Source of the DNA: Chelonoidis abingdonii
Taxonomy: Eukaryota; Chordata; Testudines; Testudinidae
Length of the DNA: 64,000 bases
Assembly (NCBI RefSeq): GCF_003597395.2
Contig: NC_133769.1
Coordinates: 178,143,954 to 178,207,953 of the forward strand
Reading direction: 5' to 3'
Part shown: positions 1 to 14,000 of the stretch, piece after piece
How positions within the stretch are numbered: the stretch's first letter is position 1
How the letters are laid out: every line of letters starts with the position of its first letter
The notes under the pieces: generated by a model
The model's input: the letters and a program-made list of their open reading frames with translations, nothing else
Databases searched by the model: none
What the model was told of the DNA's origin: nothing
Translations under genes and position numbers: made by a program

Positions 1-1985
1 AGGGTGGCTAGCCCCTCCTGCTGCAAACACTGCCACGGCTATATTAGTGTGCTAGCTCCATCAAAGCTAGCATGGGTGTGTCTCCTCAAACTGGATATTA
101 CTTCCTCGGCTCGAAGAGCAGACATACCCTGTAAGTGTGTGGTTTCTAAGCACGTGAAATGTTTTGAATTGAATGCCTTATTCCTAGTTTAAAATAATTT
201 TTCTAATGTATTGACAATTTCATCTGCCTCAGTGTAATAACCCCTTCAGTTTAAACACAACTAGCAGCGAACATTTGTGTCCTGGAATAAATACTTGTAT
301 AGTGGCCACATTAGAATTTACAATTGTATTATCAACTGTCAAAACATGACTAAAGATTTGTATACACAAGCTCTCTGTATGAATATAGGTCTTTAAATCC
401 ATCACCGTTAACTTACTGGACACTTTGATCTTGCAGAAGGCAGATTTCCTCACACTGGTGTGGCTGTTATAGAAAAAACATTATCTGCAAACAACTTTAT
501 AACTAGAGCTTTTTAGAGTGAGTGGCCTGTGTGGGGGAACAAATCGGAATAGAGAGCCAGCATATAGAACATTCTATTCTGTAAAGGTTCCTATACCACC
601 CTAGTGTGTGTTCCAGTAATGCATTAAGCAATGTGACTAACATCTGTCATATGTGGTGCATGGGAATTGCCAGGCTGGATCAGATCCAAGGTCCATCTAG
701 TTCAGTATCCTGTCTGAGAGTGGCCAGTAGCAGAGTGTAAAGAAAAAGGTGTAAGAACCCCGCAGTAGCAGATGTGCGTCTCAGCCTGATCTCTAATAGT
801 TGGAGGTTGGCTTAGACCCTGGAGCAGGAGGTTTTATACCCTTTCCAAAATTTTTATCCAGAAGTATCATAATTCATGATATGTTTGATATCTGTATTAA
901 TGACAAGTTTGAATCATGCTAAAGTCTTGGTCTCAACAACTTCCTGTGGCAACAAGTTCTGTAGTTTAATCACATGTTATGTGAAAAAGTATTTCCTTGT
1001 ATCCGTTCTGAATTTGCCACCTTTTTTATTTCATTGTGTTATGAGACTGGGAATTTCTGTTCTCCCTGTCTACTTCCTCTACACCATTTATTATTTTATA
1101 TACTTGTCCCTTATTCATCTCCTTCCTAAGATGAACAATCCCAGATTTTTCAATCTCTCTTCATATGAGTTTTCCATACTCTTGATACTTTTTTTTCACC
1201 CTTCTCTGAATTCCCTCTAATTCTGCAATTCAAATAACCTGTTACCTTCCTCCATTTCCTGGAAAGGTGAGCTTTCTCTGCTTTTTAGATTACACTGTAG
1301 CCTTTTCTCTACAGATTTTTCTGGACCTGAACCTTCTATCTAAGACTGCTCCAACTTTTGGACCTCAGCTGTGGAGCCAACAGTTCAACTTCTCAGCTCT
1401 GGCTTCTCTTTTTAGTTCTCTCTGAACAGGTGCAGTCATGACTGTAATAGGTGCCACTGGAGTCAGGGTGTTCTGCTGCCTGCCATAAGATGGGATTGGG
1501 AGGTAACCTTAATCATGTCATATGACTGGGCCCAGGACATAAACACCAACACTTAACAGCATTTCTATGTCACAACTTCTTGGATAATATTGGATTCTAA
1601 TGACCGACCTGATGGGTAATAGTTGTCTATGTCAGGCATTCTTCAAATAACTACATTGTAGCTGATCTTGACCATAGATATGCAGATATCCTAGTCACCA
1701 GCTAAACTGTACACACATGCCACAGGGAATAGAATTTGGACTTTCTGCTTCATAACCGTCATCTTCAGCCTCTTGCGCTAAAGGAGAGTCTTCCTTTACT
1801 GCCAGTTGCCTTGGGGCTTTTATATCCTTTTGCAGGCCTCCAGCTTCTATGGGGTACATAATCTCACACACTGAACTGGCTGTTGCTCTGTTGAGTAGAG
1901 GGCAGCACTGCCACATACACGCCAGGCTGTATATTATAATGCAAATGACCTTGTTTTTATTAATGTACTTGGTATTTCTGTACAG
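1..1985 (+). other. CD247 intron 1, 3' part
   Basis: No exon was found here; the short open frames lack family resemblance and splice context. It holds an antisense CR1 fragment (about 641-1250). Exon 1 should lie left of the window. Confidence 0.7.
641..1250 (-). mobile_element. CR1 LINE 3' fragment, antisense
   Basis: Reads as the reverse complement of a CR1 3' end: 'caggctggatcagatccaag' with 'gtccatctagttcagtatcc', then 'ttcctgtggcaacaagttct', 'aaaaagtatttccttgt', 'agatgaacaatcccagattt' and 'cttcatatgagtt'. These are the familiar landmarks of amniote CR1 tails in the antisense direction. Many substitutions and small deletions indicate an old copy with no coding capacity. Confidence 0.8.
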
Positions 1986-2092
1986 ATGCTGCACCGGTTA
2001 TGGGACTGACAGACCCGAGACTGTGCTACATACTGGATGGAATCCTCTTCATCTATGCAGTCATCATTACGGCCCTCTTTTTGAAAGCTAAG
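1986..2092 (+). CDS. CD247: CD247 exon 2: stub and transmembrane helix
   Basis: The acceptor follows a pyrimidine-rich run ending tttctgtacag and the donor is AAG|gttagt. The first two bases complete a split codon. The frame reads a few extracellular residues, then [19 protein letters not shown] and a hydrophobic run ending TALFLKAK. The Cys next to the membrane is the dimer disulfide position. The Asp in the helix (ILDG) is the acidic residue the family uses for assembly with the receptor; both are present. The helix ends in basic residues (KAK), as expected for the cytoplasmic face. The split first codon means the signal-peptide exon must end with one base of a codon. Confidence 0.95.
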
Positions 2093-5000
2093 GTTAGTCT
2101 AATCACCACCAGGCCTCCTCAAAACACTGAACCATTTGGTGTTTGTCAGGCTGTCTGTGGGCTGAGAAGTGGTTGGGGGAAGATCAGATTTTCTTGGATA
2201 GTTGCCTGGCTTGAAAGATGTTGTATAAGCCTATGGTCTTTTGGCTCTCATTGCAAATGAGAAGTGCCAGGTTTTCAGATTCATCGTTGTGATGCCTGAG
2301 GGCCTGTTGCTGAGCACTGGGATCTGGCAGGAGTGAAAGCAGTTCAGTATTTGAGCGCTGAAGATGTAGGGAAAGCATGGTAGGATTATTGCAACTTCCT
2401 TTGTGGTAAGGCCTTTCCTTTTCTGAAGTGGGCTGTGAGCACTCTTAACTGATTTTGTTTTTCCAGAGCAGGACGCAAAAGTGCATGAGTCCCAAGCATA
2501 AAATGCAAAATCTAGCAAAACGTTTTGTTAGACGATCTGTCTTGGTAGGTTAATTAAAAAGAAACAGGCAGTGCTCCTTCAAGAGTCGCACCCACTCACC
2601 ATCAGACTATGGAAAGTACAAGAAGGGGTCTGGGAGATTTCAGAAAATAACCGAGTCACTGTGGGTGATGTTGGCAAGGTTCCCCAGAGTCAGCATCCTG
2701 TGGGGACTGAGCATCTGCAGCATTTCTTCTCTTTCCACTTTAGAACTTGCAGGTGATTTTTTGCTCATGCCCCACCTTTGGCCCGGTCTTTGGACGAGGT
2801 ATCAACATAAAGAATAATACCAACTAGCCCCAGCCTGATATCGCCTCGTTCAAGCCGTGGTCAGTGCTTTTCCTGCCTTTAGGCAACATGATGGCCATGT
2901 GATAATAGTTCAGCGCTGAAGGCTCGGGGACCCCCACACGCCCTGCCAACAAAGCAAGGAATTGTGGGTCTGGTAGCCGTTCTGAGCATGTTTATTATTA
3001 TTGTGCCATGGGGCCTAGTCAGGGTAATGAAAAGACAGTCCCTGCCTCAGAAAGATCACTGTCTCAACTTATGACAAGGCAAAATGGGTGTATAAAACAG
3101 ACAAATGGGAGTGGGGAAGGGGGACAAAATATTTTGCAAAAGCATCCACATTTTACTGTCAAACAGTAGCCTCTGCTTTGAGGAAGGATAAATTACTGGG
3201 TCTACCCATTTTGATGGGGAATAGTTTTTTCCTTCTCCACAAGGCTTGGTGTGGGAGAAGTGGGCAGTGAAGGTGGGAATTTTTGCCAGAGAGGAGACAG
3301 TGTCAGAGGGATGGATGGAAACTTGAACACCAGTGGCTGGGGACGTCTAACTGAAGTAGGCCTCCATGCAGTTCAACTGTTCCCAAACTTCAAAAGTGAC
3401 TAGTGATGTTGGCTGTCTTAGGTGAAAATTCTTAGACATAACCTTTCCCTGAAGGGGAGGAATGGAGAGGAAACATCACATGATAGATGCCAGTCTCCTT
3501 GGCCCAGAGCTGTAATGGTATTTAGCCTCCTAACTTTCATTGACTTCAACGGAATGAAGCGTAAGTACCTTGGTGGTTCTGGGTCCTCGTATCAGAGCAG
3601 CGTACAGTTAACTACAGTGGTGGACATGGTATCAAAAGCTGCACAGAATAGGTAGGAGATGCTGGGTCAGCACTGCGAGTAGGTTTACGTCTCTTTGAAA
3701 TGAAGAGACTGTGATAAATGGAGAGAAAGGAATACCTCAGGAACAGGGTCTGAGCACTTAGGAGAAAACCCAAGCTAACCTGTGTTTTTAAAAAAATAAA
3801 ACCACCACTCTGGATGTCGAGTTGGGGATTGGTAATGGATACATGGAGTCTTAGGAGATTGGTGCCGGCTGGGAGCTGTGACAGAGGTAAGTGGGCAATG
3901 ATGGGCTGTTGTTGACATCTGATGGCTGTTCCCATGAAAGGAGTTGGTGGCTTCAGTCCAGTTCCCCCCCACGGGCCAATTTAAGGGAGCTGGGGGGAAG
4001 CACAAACCCCGCTTTTGGCTAAAAGCAGAGGGGAGCATCCCTCCTCTCCCTGGCTTAGGCAAGCAGCTCTTACTTAGCATCTTCAGCCCAAAAACCCACT
4101 CAAAATGGGTACCTTCCTTGTCAGCCTGCCACAGAGAAGCCAAGGATTGAATAGGCCTGGAACAGGATCTTTCTTCTTGCAGGTCCCTCCCAGTCAGGGC
4201 AGAGGTGTGCTAGTTTGGGCTGGCAGAGGGGAAGCTTGCCCTGCAACTGCTGGCACTCATCTGTTCCACAGAAAAACAGTGTCCCAAGGCAGCATAGCCA
4301 CCACGAAACAGATGAAAGTTCTGCTCTAGGAATGCTAGCCTGTGTGAGCCTGCCAGAGTGAAAAGACAGACAGATGTCCCCCACATGCACATTGTACTTG
4401 ACTGTGGGAGTCATGGACTTGTCCTGCTGTTGGGGAAAGACAGTGATCATTAGGAAGGGCTCAGTGAAATTGCCCAGGAGCTTGTGAACCTGGAGCAGCA
4501 AGATGCTGAAGGAGGGGTGAACTAGCTCAGCAGTTGCTTGTTCCCAGCCCAGAACTCCTCTAAAGTGAGAAACCAAAGTGAGAGAAATTCTTTCCCCTTC
4601 AAAGGTTAAAGCTTAGTGACAGATCTGCAGGGTGGGTGATTTGAATATTGGCAGCAGGTGCATGTAATCTGCTTGGAGATGTCCTAGGCAGTGGATTTTA
4701 CCCATAGGAGATGGAATAGCCTACCTTCTGCAGTGTGTCTGTTAACTAAATGCATATACAGTAATAATTCAGTGATAGCAAATAAATAAGTTGCTGCTTC
4801 AGAGGAAGAGGCAAGAGGATCAACCCATCCCTGGTACCCCTCCATTTATATAAGATGGAGCTAAAAAAATTGGACACTGTAGCCTTCCCAGTGTCCTGAT
4901 GGGGAGAGCAAAGAGGAGCTGTTCTGATTCCCCTCAGCAAGAGGAGTCCGTACATGCAAGTCCCGTCTACCTGGTGTTCTTCCCTCTAGAAAGTGGTGTC

Positions 5001-8000
5001 TGTGTATAAAGTTCTGTGCATACATGCAGTGCAAATCCCTTGCCTAAATTCATAGTTTAGGGCCAGAAGACATCATCAGATCCTCTAGTCTGATCTGTAT
5101 ATCACAGACCATTAAATTTCTCCAAATTTACCCCTGTATCAAGTCTTGAAACCCTTCAGCTTAGACAAACCTTCCATCAATCTTTTGCTACGTAGGCATG
5201 CCTGGGGTAGAAAGCTTTTTGTGTGATGCTTTCTTGTGTAGAAAGTTGGCTACAAAGAGGCTCTGCTGAATTCCCCAGGAGAACCAGAGCAGCTTCAGTG
5301 GGATTAAAAATGTAACCATTTCCCTAGCAGATCTCATAAATTACTAGAATAGAAGCGATTTTGTCTTGTGGCACTTAGAGGCTCTGTAAAGCTTGTCAGT
5401 TCTTTGCTTTAGCTATTGGGCTGTAGAACTGGTATCTCTCCTGGCTGCTGCATAGGCAGAGCTGAGAGGGCCTTCACAGAACTGCTGGCTATCTCATTGC
5501 CCAGTAATGGAATTGTATTTAAATGAATTGATATTGGCCTGACAAGCCATCAGCCTGCTTTGGCCATCTTTGCTTTGGCAGGGTCTGTGTGACTACAACT
5601 GCTCCAGCCCCCTTTTAAGCCTGCTACAGCAGCCGGCAAGCACCTTCAGACTGCAGCGGTGGTGAGATTCATACTGATTGCTAGAGCCCCCTCCTCACCC
5701 ATGCCAGGCTGGGGTCACAGAGCTCTTAGATGCAAGTTATGTATGTGCTATCTTTGGTAAGCACTTTAGCTGTAAGTGTGGTGCTAATGGGTATACAGCG
5801 ATGCCTGCGTCCCTTCGAAGTATTGGAGGTGGGGGATGCCCCAACATGGCAGGCACAGCTGCTCTGTAGAGATGTGCGTGGAGCCAGTGTCCTACTGCAC
5901 CTGATTAAACAAGGCATGGGCAAAGAACCCGCCTGAAGGAGCTGTCATGGCTTCCAGGGATCAGCCTGCACTAACAGACCTTGTAGACTGTGTAGGTTTG
6001 GGACCTGGTTACCCAAGATCACCTTTCTTCCCATGAATACGTACTACGCTAGTCAGGATCAGCAGAGGCTGAAGTGGAGTGCCCTCTGTGAAAGTGAGGA
6101 GCTGCTAGCAGGTGCTCTCTGGGAAGCCTCTATTTTGAACCCCACCCCACAATCTGTTGAAGTCTAGACTTCTTAATCTTCCAACCATGCAGCAAAGCTT
6201 GTCTCTTCTCTCTTTTCTCAGTCAGTCTGCTGAGGAGGGCCTCATTTGATGTGGATATATTTATGGGTGCACATTTGTCTGCTTATATTGTGATTAAGAT
6301 ATGAGATAGAGGCCCGGAGCACTGGATGGGCCCCTAGAGATGCATCTTTTTAAAATGAATGAATAGGCAATGCAAACTGACCTTGTAAACTCCACTGTGG
6401 TAAGAAGGGGGTTTAGAAGCTCTGTAGCTTACAGCACCTGCCAAATATCCAAAGGAGGCTATGCCATTCGTGTGTGTGTGTGGGGGGGGGGGAACTAAAT
6501 GTCAGACTAAGTTTACGTTTCTGGAGTCTGTCTGCTAGTTTTCAGCACACAAAGCAAATCTGAAATGTTTAGGACAAGCTCCTTTTGAGCTATGAGAGGT
6601 TAAAACACTTGTAAAAATTTGGTCAAAAATCTCAGAACTCAAATGGCTGCTTTTAATTTATACGCTTTCCCTTCCTCCCTCTCCCTCTCCCCACTGAAAA
6701 AAAACAACAAACTAAGCCTGGGCAGGCTAAGAAATGTGTGTGGCTGGTTGCAAGAGTTTGTGCAGATGGGAGCAAAAATATTCAGACATAAGAGGAAAAT
6801 TTTCAAACACCCCTCCCCCAATCTATATAGCACCTTTTGCCACTGCACATCCTGGGGACTTAAAAGGTGTCATAGTCTTTCAGAGCTTGATCCTGCAGGG
6901 CGGGGCCCATGAAAGACCTCATTAATGGTAGCAGCCCTTGTCCTCATGAGAGACTTTCCAATAACGGACTGCATGCATCGGCTTGGAGCTCGACACTGAC
7001 CCTGCCGTAACATGCCCGGTGTGCACATGCACAGTGAAGGGGAACACTCAGTAGGAAATTCTGTGTTTAAGCTTCCAAAGGGCTGCTGTAAAGCACCATT
7101 AAAAGGATGACCAATCCCAGAGAGTGGACTGAAATACAAAGGAAAGCTCCCGTGGAGAGTAGGGCAGGAATTTGTATAGTTTTTTGGCCCTTTTAGGCAC
7201 CCCAGATGGCAAACTCTTGATGGCACTGGCAGGGCCACAGGCTATTCATCTGTAGGTTCCCCACCTAAGGTAAGAATAACTCCTCCAGGGGGTGTATCTA
7301 CTATGCTGCCGTTGCCAGGTGCTCACTTTGCTTTCTCTCTCTTTCAGTTCAGCAATGCCCCTGAACCCCCGGCTCTTCAGGGCCAGAATGATGTGTATAA
7401 TGTAAGTGACTGCTGCTCTTATGTCAACATGTTTTTAATCCGCTCATCCAGACATGCTCTCTCCTCTCCTCCTGCTGTCCTGTGACCGAGGTGGTGTTCT
7501 TCTGGCCAGAAGGCTCTCAGGATGGGCTGGATGAGGTAGACTAATGAGGAACAATCACAAATGGGCAGTGCAGTAGCTACAAGGGGAAGTGACTTCCCAC
7601 TGGGGCTGGCTTCTAACTGCTCACCTTGGGAGGGAAACTTCCTTCTAACTCACCTGCTACCAACAGAACACTAAGACTCTGGTTGAAGGCTTGACTCTAT
7701 AATGTGCAGGAGGTGCACTTGGCACGTCCATTCACCAGAAGGGTGGGAGCAGTTAATTCTAGTATTGAGCTGGTGTGCTCCAGTTGGCAGATGCAGCCTA
7801 TCCAGTGCATGCACGGGGGCTGGGGTGTGGATCAGAGTGCTATCTGTGAGTCCATGAAACACACATGTGCCCATCTGCATATGCTTTCCTCTACAGAGGG
7901 CCTGACCCTGCAGTACTACCTCACACTGCATAGGCCTCATTTAAGTCGCCTGCATCTCTTCACTGCTCCGTGTGATAGGGTTTAGAATATGGATCTCTGG

Positions 8001-11000
8001 AATGCAACACTTTAAGGGTCGAAGGTGAACGCTTCCCAGATTATTTATTAACTATTGCTTGAATGTAGCATTGTGGGTCGCTGGAAAGGGAGTTGATTAT
8101 AGATGGTTTATAAGGTACCAAATCTAACCTCTCTGCGTATAAAGAGTACTCTAGTAATGGACCAGAGCACTGCACTTGTAGCAGTGATAGTATAGTATGT
8201 GGAGCTATTGTACAATATTACGTATTTTCACAAATAAGTGTCTGGTTATTTTTTTTAAAATAACCCCACAACGTCTCAACGTGCTGTTGATCTCCTGACA
8301 GGAGTTTATTTTAGGTTTATGAGAATTTTATTATTTTACCTTTAGAAATGAAGGAAGGTGGTTTAAGGTTTATAAACTAATATCTTTACACTAATTTTTA
8401 CCTGCTGTCAGGTAAAGAGGCTGGCTAATGCTGAGGGATCAATTTAGTTATATAGCTTTTCTTCTACACACTTACACCGTGTCAGATTCTCTCTTTGCTG
8501 ATAGGAACAATATGGCACAGCACAGTGGCATGACTCTTCCATTAAACCATGACAAGGTGTTAGTATAGTAAACTCTTGGGAAGGGGGAGAGAGAGACAGA
8601 GGGGTCACCCTACCCTTGCTTAATTAACCAGAATTCATCATTAGACCTAGAACAGGAACATGCTTGTAGTGATGTTTTACCTGCCTCTCAGGCTTGGTGA
8701 GACCAGAGTAAGTGGAAGAGCCTGCTGGTCAGAGATTGATCCTGTCTTGAGCTGCAGGAAATGGATGAATTTGTGTAAACCGAGATTTACTGACCTACTG
8801 GGGTCCAGATCTAACTTCATATACTCCCAGAGGTAATGTTTGGAGGTTGGATTTTTATTTGACCCTGACAGCTGGCTGGGTCTGAATTTGGATTCAGCAT
8901 TAGAATCCAAACGGTGGAAATCTCATTCCAACATGTTTGCTTGCTTGCCCTCCCTCGGCCCCTGTTCCCCCACATCCTGTCTGTCTGCAGGGCCCTCACT
9001 CACTGCTCTTGTGTTTCTAAATGAGGCATCCACAAACCCCTTCCCATACCTGGCTTCCAGGTATTTGGCCCTTTGCAAGAGCTAGGAATTGACTTAACCC
9101 TCTTCTCCCTACTGACGGCAGCCTGGGGCAGCAATGTCTGCTCCCTGCTGCGGGTGTGGCACACAGGAACTGCACACTGAAAAACATTTGTGTAGTCCCT
9201 GAGGTGGCTCTATTCTAAAGAACCCAGGAAAGGTGGAGGCCTGTGCCTCTTCCTCCCAGAAGGCAGCAAGGGTGAGTGGGGGAGGATAGGGCAGGGGAAA
9301 TCTGGGCAAGATCAGAGCTAGACCCCAGAAGTAACAACTGTCCATTTCCAGGTTTTGGATTTGAACGGAAGATGAGGTGGGATCAGATATGCAGAATCTG
9401 AACACCGCTGGGGAGATTCTTGTTCTTCAAGTAACAGGGCTCACTTTATCTCCTGTGGCTCATGAGTCACCATGGCGCCATTGGTTTAGTCATGTGACTT
9501 GCTGTGTATCCTAGAACATGGGAAGTACCAGACTGGCTCAGACCTGTCTTTTATAGTGGCTGGTATCAGATGCTGAAGTGGACAATGCAAACAACTCCAC
9601 AGTAGGGAGATGTGAGAATCTGCTCCTCCTGAAGTGTTTGCCTAGCCCCAGATAGCTAGAGATTAGTTTAAGATTTGAAGCATGGAAGTGTTAGATCTCT
9701 TCCAATAATCTTTTTAGCATTAACTGTTAATCTCTGGATAGTCTTATCCATATAAATGTACAGTCTCTTTGAATTTTGCCCAGTTCTTGACCTCAACCAG
9801 ATGGCCACGGGATCATCTAATCGTTGAATGGATGAAAAAGTATTTCTTTTGTATGTTTTGAAGTTGCCATCTTTTCAAGTCCATTGAATGTCCTCTCATT
9901 CTTGTGATATGAGATAGGGAGAATAGAAGCATCTGATCTATCCTTTTTTTTTTTTTTTTATATCATGCCTTATTTTGGGTACTTCTATCATGGCCATTTC
10001 ATATTTGTCTACTTTGTAAAGTAAATCATCCCAATTAAGACTTAGCTCAGGCACAAGATTTACTGAATGCAAATCATGACTTTTTAAAGGGGAAAAAAAT
10101 CAAATATGTAATGTCATGGCTGATGTAGATATGGCATGAGTGTATCTTCTGTTAAATAGAATCAAATCTGCTCCATGTATGAGTGTACATCCCCACCTAC
10201 TAGAGGCAGACAGTCTAAAAGTCTCAGTCCTATGTCAACTAACTGTGATTTACCTTTAGCTCTAGCCGCAGGGTCCTGGGGCAGGAAGATCTGAATTCTA
10301 GTGGATAGACTAGCAAGCAGGGTGGCTGGTGCATACAGCCCTACATCATTCGTGTTGATTATTTTTCCTTTAAAACTCCTACTTGGCTTATTTATCAGTT
10401 ATAACTTGTGCAGTAAATTGGATGTTGAACTGGAATTTCCTTCCAGTGTTAACTAAGCCAAGATCTAAGTTGCTTATTAGCAGAATCTCTGTCACTCTTG
10501 ACTACTTTTCTTTTGTTTTCATTGCAGAAATTGTCTCGTACAACCAGAGATGAATATGATGTTCTGGGAACTAAAAAGAGAGGCTCTGACCTTGAAATGG
10601 GAGGGAGAAATCAGGTAACTTCCTCTTGCCTGCACTCTTGTTTAACTTTCCTTTTGTGCTCAACCTCTCTCAAAGATGTGCATGTGCCCATTCACACAAT
10701 GTCCTGGGTAGTGTGTACAGGGCACCATTATCCTGTTAGCCACGCACGTCTGATGTGTCATCTCCGCTGCCCCACACGACTTGTCCACAACTAGAGTAGA
10801 TGCCTTAATGCTAAAGCAGTTACTGGAGAGTCAAGTGATAGGTTAACCTTAAGCAGGCTTTTGCAGCTGGCACGCTGCCATGGTGTGGCTAGAATAGAGG
10901 GCTGCTAGCTAGTGGCAGTGCATCTTATTTGAAGGGCAACATAAACTGACTTAGTTGTAGAAATCATGCACCAGCTCAACTTCTTGAGACAAGAGTCTTT

Positions 11001-14000
11001 CGTGCCCTTAGCCACAGTGGGCTTAAGGCTAGATGTCTTTCACTTAACCCCCTGAAACCTTTTCCTGGCATAGCTATGTTGTTGAGAGGTGCATGCATTC
11101 TTTGTTTTTTAAACCAGCAGAGCTGGGCCAGCACAAACTGCACTTTGTTTGTTTGTTTCAGGGAACTGACCTAAGCTAGGTGCAGTTTTGGCAGCATACC
11201 TGTGCCCATTCTAGGAGGGCATTGCTAGTATACCTCCACTGCTGCTTTTTTTTTAATCATCTCCCTAACATAGCTGTGCCGCAACAATCTTTAGCCTAGC
11301 ACCCCCCTTGCACGGGAGTGTCAAAACACCCTGCTAACTGCTTGTGTTGCAGCCTGTAGTTAACACTCTTCATGTCTTTCACAAGGCAAGGGATGACCAT
11401 GAATAGAGACAGAAGAGCCCTAACAAAGCTGGAGTCTGATGTGCAGACAGTAAAATCTTCCCCTCTGCACCTTTCTTAGGAGCTCACAACAGCCCAGAAT
11501 AGGAAATCACACTCCATCTCAAACCCAACGGATGTGGGGGCAGGGCATACAGAGGCTGAGTGTCTCACTGTAGATCTGTGTGACGCTTTAGCAAGTGCCA
11601 GTGAAGTAACATAAGAGTCATAATAACTGCACTGGCTGAGACCTCACTGCTGTTGGAGAGGAAGAGGGAGGGGACACCTTCCCCTTGCTCAGTGTTTCAG
11701 GGTTTTCCTTCTGTAGGACAGCTATGCAGATCAAGGGAGGAAGGATTAGGTTTCAGTAAGCATAAAAAATAAACAACTCCTTCAAAGCAGCAGTAGCTTT
11801 TCTACCCACATCTGTCCAGGTGCCAGACTGGAGAGCTGTATGCAGAAAAAGATGGCAGTAATATGCATCCACTCTCTACACTGGATACATAGAAACATGT
11901 CAGTACATAGCTGTAGCTATGAAAACGGCACAGAGGTAAAGGATGCTGACACTATGTTGATTACTCAGCTCTCTTCCCCTCTGTTTTTCAGCAGAGAAGA
12001 AAGAAGTCATCTCAGGACACAGTTTACACTGTGAGTAAATTAAGGTGCTGCAGGGTGCTAAAGGCAGTGTTTGATACACACACTCTCCCTCTCCAATGTC
12101 TCTGTGCTGATGATGTGGGTCAGGTTTTGGATATGTTCTCCATGCTGTCACCTTTCCCCAAAATGAGCTAGACTGACCTGCTTCATAGGGGGAGGATGGG
12201 GACTGCACAGAGATATACAGCCTACCGCCTTGCACTTACTGCCCCAGTCTATGGAATATTTTTGCTTCCAGCGGTCCTCCTGCCTGATCTCTCTGAAGCA
12301 GAACTTCCCTTGTAACTAACTGCATCCCCAGTAGCATCTTACTGGGGATACTGGTTCATTAACACAACCACAGTGAAGGTGAACAACTCTACTACCCCCT
12401 AGGGTAAGATGAACAGTAATGACCTGGAGAGTTAGCACTGGAGTCCTGCTCAACTTCTCCCTGGGTTTTCATCCTGTGTTGGGAATTTTCAGCTGCACTT
12501 CGGAGTCAATCAGTTGGCCTTACAGACTTTCAGCACCACCTGAGTTAGCAAATCCCTTCCCATAGCACATCCAGGAGGATCTCCTCTTTTTCTGACCTTG
12601 CAGAGTTCCTTTTTCTCCCTCCCTCTATAGCCTGAGTACCACCCTCTGCCTGGCCAAGTTCAGTTTCTCTCTCTAAATGGAGTGCTCTGAACCTTGGTGA
12701 TATGGTGATAAAGTACTGGTAAAATAAATAGTCCATTTGATTTCATCCATGCTGCATATTCATTGGCTTGCCCCATGCAATATGCTATGCAAAGACCAAC
12801 TGGTCTGAGGTATAGAGGAAAACTCTGCACATAGTACTAATAGCTCTTGAGATGCTTCATGACCACAGTCCAAGAAAAGTCATCTGGTGGCGTATGAGAA
12901 TGAAACAGGTAGCTGAAGGCTAGCCAGGCTCATCCAGGATCAGTATCAGGGCGCTGTTACCACAGTTAGAAGGCCATGAGGAGAAACTGAACAGTTTCTA
13001 GTAAGAGCTGGAGTACACCACGGCTTGACAAAGTCCCTTTTTTATTTACATGGGTACTTAATACACTTTCAGAGAACAGCCAGAGCGTGCCACCCTGCCG
13101 CATGCCTTTTGCAGCTGATGATGTGCTTGTTGGGGAGAGCAAAGAGGAAATGAAAGATTTCAGAGAGACGGAGGGGGCATACTTGAAAGAAATGGCATGA
13201 AAATCAGCTGCAATAAAACAGAGTATAGGGGCTGTAGATTTGATACCTTGCAGGAAAGTGCCAAAACTAAGTCTGCAGGGCAGCCATTACTAACAGACAC
13301 AGAAGTTCGAGAGCCTAGGTTTGATAGTAGAGGATACAGGTGAGCTCAGCAGAACAGGAAAGGCATGGATTAAATGGAAAGAAGTGAGCTGACTGCTCTG
13401 CAATAGGCGAATGCCTAACAAATTGAAAACAAAGATCTTGCAAGACTGTAACGAGGCCTGCATTTTTATGGCTCCAAATTCTGGGCATTGAGGAAGAGAG
13501 AGAAGCAGATCTTGAATACAGTGGAAATGAATGCATTAAACTGGATGCTTGCAGTTAGAAGGATGGAGGAGGAGGAGAAGATTGGAAGAACATATAAGAA
13601 ACAGGATTAAGCCCTCCATTTTTAAGCTTAAGAGAAGGGTTGGAAGACTCAGAGCCAGATGTCATACAAAAGGATTTGATTAGCTGTCGAATTTCCAAGA
13701 ATCTGCTTTAAGACAGACTGGAATGGAGAAGGTCTCAAAGAACCAACCTCATCTAGTTGGAACTAAGGCTAGGAGTTGTCTGAGGAAAGGGTGGGATTAG
13801 AAGTGAAAGAAAGGGAAAGGAGCAACGCTGCAGTGTGACTCAGGATATCAATGGGGCTATAGCATGGCTTCTTACACTGCTAATGCTGTTCTCTAAATTT
13901 GGTTGCCAGTCTTTGCAGAAGGACAAGATGGGCGAGGCATACAGCGAAATTGGGAAGAAGGGAGAGGTGAGTGGTACCTTTCTTTTCAACAAGGGCAAGT

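Larger units (their letters stand above)
2093..7347 (+). other. CD247 intron 2
   Basis: Mostly unique-looking sequence with an old dispersed repeat near 2988-3125 and a CR1 tail at 5046-5190. A G-run follows a short TG repeat at 6471-6492. No coding exon was recognised. Confidence 0.7.

Noticed and set aside
1939..1946. Perfect octamer ATGCAAAT about 40 bp upstream of CD247 exon 2 (others at 10067-10074 and 27739-27746)
   Set aside because: Tempting because POU2F1 next door encodes the octamer-binding factor, but about two such 8-mers are expected by chance in 64 kb on two strands.
4121..4576. 151-codon minus-strand open frame in CD247 intron 2
   Set aside because: No recognisable domain, no splice signals and no repeat-protein resemblance; consistent with chance.
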